Shown: positions 1-17,224 of the stretch, piece after piece
Layout of the letters: each line of letters starts with the position of its first letter
Numbering within the stretch: position 1 is the first letter of the stretch
NCBI GenBank assembly: GCA_009746045.1
Contig: RPFO01000123.1
Location: 1,017,410 to 1,081,409 of the forward strand
DNA length: 64,000 nucleotides
Source of the DNA: Mesostigma viride
Taxonomy: Eukaryota > Streptophyta > Mesostigmatophyceae > Mesostigmatales > Mesostigmataceae
Reading direction: 5' to 3'
The notes under the pieces: model-generated
Seen by the model: only the letters and a program-made list of their open reading frames with translations
The model's database searches: none
What the model was told of the DNA's origin: nothing
Translations under genes and position numbers: made by a program

Positions 1-225
1 TGTCGTTCCTTAAATGCCGCAAGAAGCTCTCGGAGACTCGCTTCACGCTGGACGACAACTTGACCCTGGCCCAGCAACAGCGGCGACGCGAGCTATGGCC
101 GACCTACCTTCAGCTCCGGCAGAGCGCAAGGGGGAAGCCGGTATACTGGAGAGGGGCGGTCATCCACGTACGTTGACCACAAGCCCTGGCAGCCCCCCCC
201 TGCCACCTCAGACTAGGGAATATCA
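1..225 (+). pseudogene. LINE ORF1-like C-terminal fragment
   Basis: The forward frame from about 14 encodes the end of an ORF1-type protein. The recognisable motif is an LTLAQQQRRRELWP-like segment followed by a Tyr-Leu-Gln-Leu-Arg helix and a VYW.GA strand, resembling the C-terminal domain of plant/algal L1 ORF1 (transposase_22-like). The same segment recurs at 1390-1640 (minus), 27094-27310 (plus), 36440-36690 (minus) and 41110-41345 (minus), so it belongs to a dispersed family. This copy enters from outside the window and is truncated. Family name is inferred from motif resemblance; the repetition is seen directly. Confidence 0.55.
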
Positions 226-500
226 AGGAGACAACCCGCAGGCCAGAAATCGGGAGAATCCGGACCATGGTAGCTCGAGCCTGCCGTTATCTTGTCCGCG
301 TGTTCGAGTCGTTCAGGATGATGAAGATGAATGGTGATGGAAATGTGTATCCTTGTGCATTGAAATTATGGCTGGCTTACGTGTAGAGCGACTAGATGAC
401 CTAGACGGTGGGGCCGGAAACAGCATGCTTGATCAGGGCGTGTGTTTCGAGCCTAACTGGCCGGGAGTGTCTAGTCGGTGGTGAGCACCAGGGAATATAT
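226..500 (+). repeat. Dispersed repeat A, copy 1 (plus)
   Basis: This segment starts with ATCAAGGAGACAAC and carries the start of a small ORF beginning MVARACRYLVRVFE. Related copies lie at 27650-28800 (minus, interrupted), 32858-33080 (plus), 33610-33903 (minus) and 47694-48195 (plus). The ORF is frameshifted here after about 17 codons. Positions 408-417 hold the uninterrupted site that is occupied by a LINE 3' end in the copy near 28170. Confidence 0.6.
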
Positions 501-551
501 ACCAGTACAGTGTAGATTAGTCAGGCTTAGCCTAGCATGTGGCCCACGCGC

Positions 552-1153
552 ATCAATTAATTAATTAATTATAGGAACATAACTCCGTTGGGAGTATATG
601 TAGCACATAGCCCAGAGAAGGGGCATATGGCCTATCATACATTCTAAGCTACTTCCTGTGCACAAGGGTGGGAATGTAAAGGACCCTTGCTCTAGGTGCA
701 CCAGGGCACTTGCATCCCCATGATCTTCAAGCTATGCCCAGCGATCAAGGGGGAGCCTGTCATGGGGGGGAAGATCAGCATGGCTATATATACAAAAGCC
801 TAGGGCATGGCATCGCAATCTCCTGGCCTATAATGGGACCCCCATGGATGTTGCATTAAGAATTTAGCCATGCTATGCCATGCAGAGAGATGCTCTCTGT
901 CGAGAAGCCATGCCCTAGCTCTTGTATAGCCATGATGATCTTCCTCCCTCACAGGCATGCTCCCCCCTTACCCGGGCATAGCGTGGTAGACCATGAGGGT
1001 GCAGGTGCCCTGGTGCACCTAGAGCAGGGGTAGCTTACATTCCCACCCTTACATGAAGTAGCCTAGAATGTATTAAAAGCCATCTGCCCCTTCTCAGGGC
1101 TATGTGCTACATCTACTCCCAACGGAGTGATGTTGATAATTAATTAGTTAATG
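552..1153. repeat. AT-centred foldback repeat, copy 1
   Basis: Two arms of about 140 bp (roughly 565-715 and 1008-1140) are imperfect reverse complements. Each contains CTCCGTTGGGAG next to an AATTAATTAATTA run, then GTAGCACATAGCC and a CTACTTCCTG...GGGTGGGAATG block. The loop holds a conserved AAGATCATCATGGCTATA segment. Related copies lie near 1984-2480, 28940-29369, 40635-40960 and 47490-47660. TTAA at 856-859 is the unoccupied equivalent of the piggyBac insertion site at 29370. It looks like a foldback/MITE-type family; no coding capacity is seen. Confidence 0.65.
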
Positions 1154-1640
1154 GCATCTCAGCAAAGAGTTACTCCCTGCATGGGCACAACATTACTAAA
1201 TAAGGCTAGGCATCGTCTGGAGTGTGGCACATCATAGGCACACATGTACATGATTAAATAAAGCGCGGGGCTTAGCTGGGATAGTGCCTCTAGGAGGCGT
1301 ACATGTACATGGCCACGGTCTATCTATTCTGCACTACTACTGCTGTATTCCCCTAAGCTGGGGCGTCTGGAGTCGCTGGGGCCGCGGTGGGGGGGGGGGT
1401 CGCCTGCCAGGGCTTGTGGCCGACGTAGATGGCCGCCCCCTTCCAGTACACCGGCTGGCCCGCCTTGGTCTGCCGGAGCTGGAGGTAGGTCGGCCATAGC
1501 TACCGTCGCCGTTGTTGCTGCGCCAGGGTCAAGTCGTCATCAAGGGTGAAGAGAGTCTTCTCGAGCCGCTTGCGGCGTCTGAGAAAAGAAATCTTGTCCG
1601 CCGGGGTCTTAAAGGTGAGAAGGAGCGGGGGCGGCCCACG
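1154..1640 (-). repeat. Segmental repeat with ORF1-like C-terminal fragment
   Basis: This stretch is nearly identical, in the same orientation, to 40919-41345. Its right part (about 1390-1640, minus strand) encodes the LTLAQQQRRRELWPTYLQLRQ-type end of the LINE ORF1-like protein. In this copy the upstream KISFLR segment is joined to the C-terminal domain, so it shows how the halves seen separately elsewhere connect. No intact ORF remains. Confidence 0.55.
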
Positions 1641-1984
1641 CGCATGTGCGCCCATAATGGCCCCCATGGATAATGCCTTCAGAATTTAGCCACGCCCTGC
1701 CTATAATGGGACCCCCATGGATGTCGCATTAAGACTTTAGCCATGCTATGCCGTGCAGAGAGATGCTCTCTGTCGAGAAGCCATGCCCTAGCTCTTGTAT
1801 GGCCATGATGATCTTCCCCCACATGACATACTCCCCCTTAGCTGGGCATAGTACGCGAAAACGCGGAAAAGATAACGGCAGGCTCGAGCTACCATGGTCC
1901 GGATTCTCCCGATTTCTGGCCTGCGCTGGTTGTCTCCTTGATAGTGTGAAGATCATGAGGGTGCAGGTGCCTTGGTGCACCTAA
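1641..1984. repeat. Mosaic of repeat fragments
   Basis: Contains a second copy of the ATGTCGCATTAAGACTTTAG site (TTAA at 1729-1732) and, at about 1860-1940, a reverse-complement piece of repeat A (Arg-Tyr-Leu-Val-Arg coding block and GATTTCTGGCCTGCGC). No gene is seen. Confidence 0.45.
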
Positions 1985-2480
1985 TTAATTAATTAAAATC
2001 ATAGCTCCGTGGGGAGCATATGTAACACATAGCCCTGAGAAAGGGGCATCTATGGGTTTGTAATACAATCAGGGCGACAACCTGCAGGTGTAGGATGTAC
2101 GACTATCACCTGCTCTGGGTGCACTAGGTGCACCTGCACCTCCATGATGGTTCATGCCTCCTAAACAAGCACAGGCACCCAGGGGGGGCTTGAGGAGAGG
2201 GCCTAGAAGGCCTGCATGACATATGGGGTGGAAGGTATGTGGCTAGGCTATAGCTAGGGTACACATGGCCTCTCAGCAGGGAGTAACTCCCTGCATGGGC
2301 AAAGCATGATCGACTCGAAATTGCTACGGCTATGTTTTTATTGGTGCACCTAGAGCAAGTGTTGCTTACATTCCCACCCTTGCAGGAAGTAGCCCAGAAT
2401 GTATTAAAAGCCATATGCCCAGGGCTTCTCAGGGATATGTGCTACATGTACTCCCAACGGAGTTATGTTTCTAAGTAATT
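1984..2480. repeat. AT-centred foldback repeat, copy 2
   Basis: The left end is AATTAATTAATTAA followed by an AGCTCCGTGGGGAGCATATG arm. The right arm (about 2340-2480) carries the reverse complement (GTGCTACATGTACTCCCAAC, then a run of ATTAATTAATTA). The architecture matches 552-1153. No coding capacity is seen. Confidence 0.55.
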
Positions 2481-2576
2481 AATTAATTACTTAACTCAAT
2501 TAAAAAAAAAAAATTATAACATGAAGTCCTCCGTTGGGAGATCATGTAGCACATGTTCCCTTGCTGGATGGATAGG
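2481..2576. repeat. Interrupted palindromic arm
   Basis: A-rich spacer plus CTCCGTTGGGAGATCATGTAGCACAT pieces that pair back with 2435-2468. The palindrome resumes beyond the 2577-3030 element (GAATATGTGCTACATGATTT at about 3052-3071), which suggests that element inserted into a foldback arm. Confidence 0.4.
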
Positions 2577-3030
2577 GGTGGGCGAAGCCGCGAAACCGAA
2601 CTAAGCTAACTCTAAGCTAGTCTAATCTAGAAAACGCTAACTACTCTACTCAGCAAAGCGCCTCTTCCTCAACTGGGGGGCTCCAGGCCGGGCTTGCCGA
2701 CAGGGGCTGGCGTGCGAGCCTGGACAATCGTCTTCCCAGAGGACATTCCCAGAAAGCTAGGTAAACCTGCCATGAACTACACACAGATGTTGCTGGCCGA
2801 CCGAGTGGTCCCAGCCCCGTTTGAACACCGCATTCGCTCCCTTTCTCTTGCTTGGACTGGCCATGCAGAACAAGAAGAGGTGGCAGACGATTGTATAGGC
2901 TCACACGCCAGCCCCTGTGGACAAGCCACCCCCGGAGAGGAAGGGGCGCTTTGCTGAGTAGAGTAGTCAGGGTTTTCTAGATTAGCTTAGCTTAGAGTTA
3001 GCTTAGTTCGGTTTCGCGGCTCCGCCCACC
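2577..3030. mobile_element. 454-bp non-autonomous inverted-repeat element
   Basis: The arms at 2577-2670 and 2937-3030 are each 94 bp and reverse complementary with only a few mismatches. The outer end is GGTGGGCGAAGCCGCGAAAC and the inner end GCAAAGCGCC. The core (about 2694-2936, plus strand) encodes a piece resembling the C-terminus of a LINE reverse-transcriptase protein (KLGKPAMNYTQMLLAD and RIRSLSLAWTGHAEQ). Its diverged inverted counterpart lies just outside at about 3105-3260. No exact target-site duplication is visible. It looks like a MITE or foldback element that captured LINE sequence; the superfamily is not identifiable. Confidence 0.65.
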
Positions 3031-3104
3031 TCCATGGATCCACCCAAGAAGGAATATGTGCTACATGATTTCCTAACGGAGCCATGTTATAATTTAATTT
3101 AATT

Positions 3105-3989
3105 TAATCGTCTTCCACCTCTTCTCGTTCTGCATAGCAGTCCAAGCAAGACAAAGGGAGTGAATGCGGTGTTCAAACGGATCGAGCTGGGACCACAAGG
3201 TCGGCCAGCAACTGCTGTGTATAGGTCATGGCAGGTTTACCCATCTTTATAGGAAATTTGGCCCTGGGGCCAGGCCAGGTCAGAATATGCCGCCCTGGTT
3301 GGCCAAGCCGCTGGGGGCCGGATCGACAGACCGAGGTCGGTGTCTACCTGAGTGGTGCGAGCAACATGCCCTACGAATGCTATCCTACGCTGCCTAATCT
3401 CGTCCGAAATGCGATGCATACCCTGATACAAAGATTCTAAAGACCTATGTGTGGAAAACTCGACGTTCAGGGCCTGGCGGAGCATCCTGGTGATGGTGCC
3501 ATTCAGCCGTGTGGCCAGCAGTGCCCGTGAGCGTCCATGCCTCGGCACTGTGGGTGAGCACCGTGAGGACCAGGACCTGAAGAGCATTCGCTTTCGGTGC
3601 TCGCCCAGGTCCTTCGAGTGCCATGCAGTAGGTTTTGAGCGAGCGAAGCCTAGCCCAGGTCAGGCCGATGCGGGTGTCCACGTCGTCGGCGGTGTCGGGG
3701 TGCATGCTCCCCAGCAGTTTGACGCGATCACGGAACGGGACCTCCGTCCCGTCTAGCAGCTGTGGCTTTGGCGGGCAACTGGTAGCCCCAAGCACCATCG
3801 CCTCAGTTTTGACACTACCAGGTCCAACCCCACCGCCCGCGCCTCCACGCCCACACTGTCCAGCCAGGTCTGACTGTGCTCAGGGAGTTCAATGAGGGTG
3901 GTATCATCCACATAAACCACGTCGGCCAGGCGGTAACGAAGGCCACCATGGCCATGCACAAAGGCGTTGTGTAATGGATGCAAATGCAC
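3105..3989 (-). pseudogene. Non-LTR retrotransposon RT, 3' fragment
   Basis: On the minus strand, broken frames give the late reverse-transcriptase region. They show YVDDT (about 3900-3914; the catalytic box, usually F/YADD), then a LLDG..VP...RVKLLGS segment with TADDVDTRIGLTWARL, and a final IAFVGHVARTTQVDTDLG motif typical of the end of this LINE class. Frameshifts and missing upstream palm motifs make it non-functional. The same family is represented more completely at 24256-27060. Its 5' truncation point lies about 240 bp from the leuA stop codon. Confidence 0.7.
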
Positions 3990-4172
3990 AAACTGATTAC
4001 ATTAACGAGAAGAACATTTCCTCGGACCCACGGCTTTTGCCGTTAATAACCATGCACGAAGTGAAGTATCTAGAAACACTCGAGGCAATGCCATCACAGA
4101 CACCAATCGATTCCTGTAAGGATGACCGAAAACGTGCGCCAAAACATCACGCACACCTTCAAATGTCTGCTG

Positions 4173-4177
4173 TTACA
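4173..4177 (-). terminator. Candidate TGTAA poly(A) signal of leuA
   Basis: TGTAA reads on the minus strand about 53 nt after the leuA stop codon; a second TGTAA lies at 3997-4001. TGTAA is the established poly(A) signal of many green algae, so one of these is a plausible 3' end signal. Assignment is inference. Confidence 0.4.
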
Positions 4178-4229
4178 GTCAACGGGCCAAAAAAACGCTG
4201 CCAACACGTAGCGGTGTCGCCTATGTAGT

Positions 4230-12348
<8,119 letters not shown>

Positions 12349-12743
12349 AGCTACCAACACGTCCGATCCAACCACTTCAGCCTGACAGCCTTTCACGCAG
12401 CTCCAGAAGCGCCACGACCAAGTGATGATGGCTATGGCGATTTCCACCGCGGAGCGAAGGTGGTTTAGCGTGCCTTGGCTTGGCTATGCATGCGCAGGTC
12501 CCACGACCTCCTCGGGCCGGGGATTCTGCGCACGGGCGCGGACCTATGAAGGTTGGTTTCGTGCCCACACTTCACAGCTCACTCACTCCCCCGCAACACG
12601 TGTCATGTGTGCTATCTTCCGTTACTTGCAGCGCGACGCACACCACTATCCAGTATCCAGAATGATACTGTAGGAACACCAGGGGAACACAAGTGCTATT
12701 GACTTCAACTCGAAAACGTTCCGGCCTCCTGAAAGTGGTCGTT

Positions 12744-12801
12744 GTCAGTCAGTCAGTCAGTCAGTCAGTCAGTCAGTCAGTCAGTCAGTCAGTCAGTCAG
12801 T
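12744..12801. repeat. (CAGT)n microsatellite
   Basis: About 14 tandem GTCA units just upstream of leuA, between the gene and an inverted repeat. Confidence 0.9.
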
Positions 12802-12832
12802 TGTATCCCACGCCGCACATGGGCCGCCCTGT

Positions 12833-12946
12833 CGGTTCACCGGCGTGGGAATAAACTCAACGCAACCTAGACTCAACATGGGACTCAACATAGACCCAAC
12901 GTGGGCCGTTGAGTTGAGTTGAGTTTATTCCCACGCCCGTGAACCG
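12833..12946. repeat. 29-bp-arm inverted repeat upstream of leuA
   Basis: The arms 12833-12861 and 12918-12946 match at 28 of 29 positions. Each reads CGGTTCAC[C/G]GGCGTGGGAA, then TAAACTCAAC. The loop holds ACTCAAC repeats that extend the pairing on one side. It could be a small foldback element or a hairpin; no coding capacity is seen. Confidence 0.75.
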
Positions 12947-13173
12947 ACTGGGTTATTAATAATGGATCCAACGGCTGGTCCTGATGGGGTGGCAATTGGC
13001 AAACAAGGTGATGAGAGCGGTGAGATACTTGACCCCTACATAGACATGGGCCGCAGATTATTTTTCCGTCGTTGTAGCTGACTGTGTCTGCCAGTCAGTT
13101 CACAGTTGGATGACTTGAACTGGGGATCGGATTCGCTGATACTTATGTACCATTTCACCTCTCTAGTCTATAA

Positions 13174-16100
13174 TTGGATACTGTCCTGGCCCTCGGCCGT
13201 TTCCAAATCTCTGCTGCCCCGGTGCGGCGTGGGCAACAACAACAACAACAACAACAATCGTTTTCCTCGCAAGGGAAACAGGGACAAGCCTCATTTCCCC
13301 TCTCATCCTCTTTGGTCCATAATTGGCTAATAAAATATACCCATTTCCCCGAAACAGGGACAAGCCGAGCATATTCACATACCTACTCCCTAAACGTACG
13401 TCGCGAGAAAGGACGCGCATACCGAATTCACCAACGCATAGTCAACAAGCTACAGCTGAAACCCCACCTAAACCACTACGAACAAGCTCGACTTCAAAGT
13501 TCACAAACTGAACTCGACAAACTCCGTTTTGAAAGACACGCCCTAGCTTTAGACTCTGAAAATCTGTGGTGGCATCAGGTAGGCGAACGCATGACAAAAG
13601 ATTTTTTCGCACTTATTCCACCACTAAAATCCAACTCAATCATTTCAGAAATCCAGGATGAACAAGGCACACACACGGCCACAACCCCCATCCTAGAAAG
13701 TGGACATCGTTTCCGCTACACCTCGCTGTTCCAAAATGAACCCAACCCCGAAGCCGACGCGGCCATAGCAAAAATTTTACAAGCTATCCCACGCCGCCTC
13801 ACACTTGCGCAACAACACCAACTAGACCAAACCCCCTCCATGGAGGAGGCTACTAATGCCATGCAAAACATCCGGACCGGTAGTGCCCCAGGGGTGGATG
13901 GGCTTCCCATCGAGTTTTGGAAAACTTTTTGGTCCCTTTTACACGTAGATTTCTATCAATGCATACTAGAAATCTGGCAACATGGACAAATTACGGGTCA
14001 ATGGGCCGAAACAGCCCTCATTTTATTGTTCAAAAAGGGTGACAAAACACAGTGGAAAAATTACCGGCCAATACGGCTCCTTACGGTTGCGTACAAAATC
14101 ATTAGCAAGATAATTCAGCAAAGGCTCTACTCTGTTCTCGACTGCCTTATAGGCCCGGAGCAAGTAGGCTTCCGTGCTAACCTCCATATCAACGATAGCA
14201 TCACCCTCATAATGGACATAGTAGAGAAGGCATGGCGCGACGACATTGCCGGCTTTATCCTCTTCTGGGACTTTGAAAAAGCGTTTGACCGCATGTGCTG
14301 GGCATACCTCCGACACATATTGATCGGCTTAGGGTTTGGCCCACGCATCCTAACGGTCATCATGGGAATGATCAAATCGCTAACCTGGTACATCCTTATC
14401 AACGGTCACAAATCTGCACTTGGCCACAGCTCAAGATCCCTCCCCCAAGGAGATTGTATGTCCCCCATCTTGTTCCTACTGGCACACGCAGGATTGTTTT
14501 GGCTCCACCAGCACGACCCTCGTCTGCAGGGCTTCCCGCTTGCAGGCAGTGCCAAAGGTATTGTACAGATAGCCTATGTGGATGACACCACCAATGTTTG
14601 CATCTCTCTACAGGAAGTGAATGCTGTCTTGGAAAATATCAACACGTACTCTGTGGCCTCACAACAACGTTGTAATGTGCAAAAGTCCACGGGACTGCAC
14701 ATCGGCAAACCCAACCCATCTCGGATAAACCCCTCTCACCTGGCCATGACATGGGTCAAACCAGGTGAACACCATCTTTTGCACAATTGCCCCATTGGCT
14801 GCACGCCAGAGGGACGTTTGGCTGAACATCGTGCGTTTTTATATGACGAAACCAACCACGTGGGCAAACTTGCAGGAGTGCTCCTCACGGCAGGGCGGTG
14901 GGGTGGCGTCCAGCGGATGAGCTTACGAGGAAAAGCACTAATCGTCAACCAACTCTTGTTCTCCAAGGTTTTATACTACTGTCTGGCACACCCTCCCAAC
15001 GATCATACCATACAGCTTATCCAACGCATCGGCAGCAACTTTGTTTGGAAACAGAAAGGTTTGATATCTCACACGGTACATGGTTGGATCAGCCGGGATA
15101 TGTCCTTTATGTCATGGTTGCACGGTGGTCTAGGGCTACACAACATACAATGGCGCTTGTGGTCGATGTATGCTAAACAAGTGATCAGCGTGTACATGGA
15201 AGTGAACACGCACCCTGGCTGCCTGTTGGCAAAAGAGTCTCTCTCCGCTAGTTACACCCATGCTAATGGCACATCATGGCACCTTGACGCTGGAGTACTT
15301 GGCTGCACACTGATATCATACAAGGGGCTCCCCTGGTACTGGTCGCGCCTATGGTTAGGTTATCACAAGCTCAAACCTGGGCGCCTCGTTTTTCCCACCA
15401 CTCGTGAGGAGGTTGCACGACAGATTCTTTATTTCAATGATTTGATCGTGGACAATGCGCGCAAGCCCTTGGGCACGTTACATGGGCACAACCCTTATGC
15501 TGGCTTCCTGTGCGCATCACCCCCTGTTCTGAGAGTGCTCGATCTCTACGCGTGGCAGGGGGACAGATATCGGTTACGGGCATACACTGAAGTTAATGCT
15601 TGGGTGCAAAACATGCCATCGCTACACGCTTGGAACACCCTCATCCAGGCCATCCCAGCTACATGGCATGCTGTGATGATGGCCCCACGCAAGGCCCTAC
15701 AGCCGGGTGATTGGATCAGTTTTTACCCAGACGGGATCACATCCACATGCAAAGGTCTGGTCCGGGGAGTGTTGCCTCCGGCCGGAATTCAAGTCCAAGT
15801 GGCCGACACCCTTCCAGGCCACAATGGTTGCCTCAATCAGTTGGCGACATTATGTGTCTGTCTTCCAGCCCACCAATGTCACCGTATCCGGATGGTCCCG
15901 TGGTTAGTATCAAGGTCCTGCATGTTCCAGCCGGACCCCACGACCCCGGCGGAGGCCATCACTTGGTTACACGTAGGCAATACGAGATTGGATACTTTAC
16001 CATTGGACCCCCTGGAATTTGGCTGGACCCTGACCAAGGGGATGTCTAGGATCAGCAAATGTCTTTACGAGTACACGGCAGAATGGGGTTATGACATTTT

Positions 16101-16818
16101 ATTGCACGAGAACCATAAGCTCCACCCTGGCCGCCCACGATGGGGCTTTCAATGGCCTGGATATAGTTGGATTAAACTTATCACCCTGGCGGTCGATCAC
16201 CCTTTGGTGGACCGCAGAGCGACCGACATTCAACATCTTTTACTGCACAGAGCCATCGGGGTAAACGCGACCCTCAGCAGCCGGTTTCACCACGATGCGA
16301 CATGCCTGTGCACCTTCCCTTCGGAAACAATTGAGCACCGCTTTCTCTACTGCCAAGTGAGCGGGGTGTGGCAATGGTTGTTTAACGTATGGTCCGCATG
16401 GACCGCGCTACCACATTCCACACTAACGCTATCCGTGCGTTGTATCATATTCGGTATGGCGGGGACCCCCGGGGAGGAGCTATCCGACAGTCAACTAGCC
16501 TGGGTATGGCTCCGAACTAATATGCTATACGCGATCTGGACTATCCGGAACGAGACGGTTTTCAAAGTGCGGCACGAATACACCAAAGCCGCCGTTGTGA
16601 GGCGGTTTATCTTCCTCTGGAACTCAGCAATGCGTCGCGCTTGGCTCTTGGCGCAAGAACAATACAAGGTGTGGGACCCCGGGCCCAACAATGACAGGCC
16701 CAGCCCCTTGGAGCTCTTCCATGCTCTCCTGGGACGCAACATGGTGTTTACTTGCATTCCTCACGGTGACCTTACGCGCGTCACTTGGCTCCCCTGGTCA
16801 CACAATGCTCCTTTCTAA
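13174..16818 (+). CDS. L1-type LINE polyprotein (RT and zf-RVT, no endonuclease)
   Basis: One uninterrupted frame of 1214 codons. True element sequence probably begins near codon 60-70; the start includes a polyglutamine run from a CAA microsatellite (about 13236-13257). The order resembles plant L1 ORF2: a WWHQVGERMTKDFF-type pre-RT segment, APGVDGLPIEFW (about residue 235), YRPIRLLTVAYKI, DFEKAFDRMCW, SLPQGDCMSP, and the catalytic YVDD at about residue 468 (14575-14586). A C-terminal Cys/His finger (CLCTFP...EHRFLYC, about 1042-1060) matches zf-RVT. No AP endonuclease is encoded upstream, so it is 5'-truncated or endonuclease-less. The absence of stops suggests recent insertion. It sits between the divergent leuA and armadillo genes. 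Confidence 0.85.
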   Translation: MDTVLALGRFQISAAPVRRGQQQQQQQQSFSSQGKQGQASFPLSSSLVHNWLIKYTHFPETGTSRAYSHTYSLNVRREKGRAYRIHQRIVNKLQLKPHLNHYEQARLQSSQTELDKLRFERHALALDSENLWWHQVGERMTKDFFALIPPLKSNSIISEIQDEQGTHTATTPILESGHRFRYTSLFQNEPNPEADAAIAKILQAIPRRLTLAQQHQLDQTPSMEEATNAMQNIRTGSAPGVDGLPIEFWKTFWSLLHVDFYQCILEIWQHGQITGQWAETALILLFKKGDKTQWKNYRPIRLLTVAYKIISKIIQQRLYSVLDCLIGPEQVGFRANLHINDSITLIMDIVEKAWRDDIAGFILFWDFEKAFDRMCWAYLRHILIGLGFGPRILTVIMGMIKSLTWYILINGHKSALGHSSRSLPQGDCMSPILFLLAHAGLFWLHQHDPRLQGFPLAGSAKGIVQIAYVDDTTNVCISLQEVNAVLENINTYSVASQQRCNVQKSTGLHIGKPNPSRINPSHLAMTWVKPGEHHLLHNCPIGCTPEGRLAEHRAFLYDETNHVGKLAGVLLTAGRWGGVQRMSLRGKALIVNQLLFSKVLYYCLAHPPNDHTIQLIQRIGSNFVWKQKGLISHTVHGWISRDMSFMSWLHGGLGLHNIQWRLWSMYAKQVISVYMEVNTHPGCLLAKESLSASYTHANGTSWHLDAGVLGCTLISYKGLPWYWSRLWLGYHKLKPGRLVFPTTREEVARQILYFNDLIVDNARKPLGTLHGHNPYAGFLCASPPVLRVLDLYAWQGDRYRLRAYTEVNAWVQNMPSLHAWNTLIQAIPATWHAVMMAPRKALQPGDWISFYPDGITSTCKGLVRGVLPPAGIQVQVADTLPGHNGCLNQLATLCVCLPAHQCHRIRMVPWLVSRSCMFQPDPTTPAEAITWLHVGNTRLDTLPLDPLEFGWTLTKGMSRISKCLYEYTAEWGYDILLHENHKLHPGRPRWGFQWPGYSWIKLITLAVDHPLVDRRATDIQHLLLHRAIGVNATLSSRFHHDATCLCTFPSETIEHRFLYCQVSGVWQWLFNVWSAWTALPHSTLTLSVRCIIFGMAGTPGEELSDSQLAWVWLRTNMLYAIWTIRNETVFKVRHEYTKAAVVRRFIFLWNSAMRRAWLLAQEQYKVWDPGPNNDRPSPLELFHALLGRNMVFTCIPHGDLTRVTWLPWSHNAPF
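13322..13366 (+). repeat. Left flanking direct repeat of the LINE
   Basis: TTGGCTAATAAAATATACCC followed by ATTTCCCCGAAACAGGGACAAGC is matched at about 16894-16938 with roughly 90% identity. A shorter AACAGGGACAAGC match also occurs at about 13277-13290. Confidence 0.6.
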
Positions 16819-16893
16819 ACCTTTCACCTATCACACTACCCTCAGAGGGTAACCAGCTGGTCGATACGTGGTACCTCTTCACCTAATGATATT

Positions 16894-16942
16894 CCTATTG
16901 GTTAATAAAAATACCCATTTACCCGGAAAACAGGGACAAGCA
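16894..16942 (+). repeat. Right flanking direct repeat of the LINE
   Basis: TTGGTTAATAAAAATACCC followed by ATTTACCCGGAAAACAGGGACAAGC is the downstream counterpart of 13322-13366. It is too long and too diverged for a fresh target-site duplication, and may be part of the element or of a pre-existing tandem repeat. Confidence 0.6.
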
Positions 16943-17224
16943 ATATCCAATAATTGTGTCAGCAGATCAGCCCGTCCACTTGCCTTTTGCCGACAGCCGG
17001 CTCGCAACGTCGTCAAAATACGCAACTCCTGTTGGTTTTGCCGCGCGGAGACGACGTTCCTGGCGACCATTCCCGTCAGCTATTTTGTGATGGTAGCCAC
17101 GAGGTAGCCAGAGTAATTATTGCACAGTGTAACCTCCACTAAAGAATGGGTATTTTGGACTGGGTGTTATGAACTAAGGCAGTGGGATCGAATTTCGCTA
17201 CATTGCACGTCCGAGTAGCTACCC

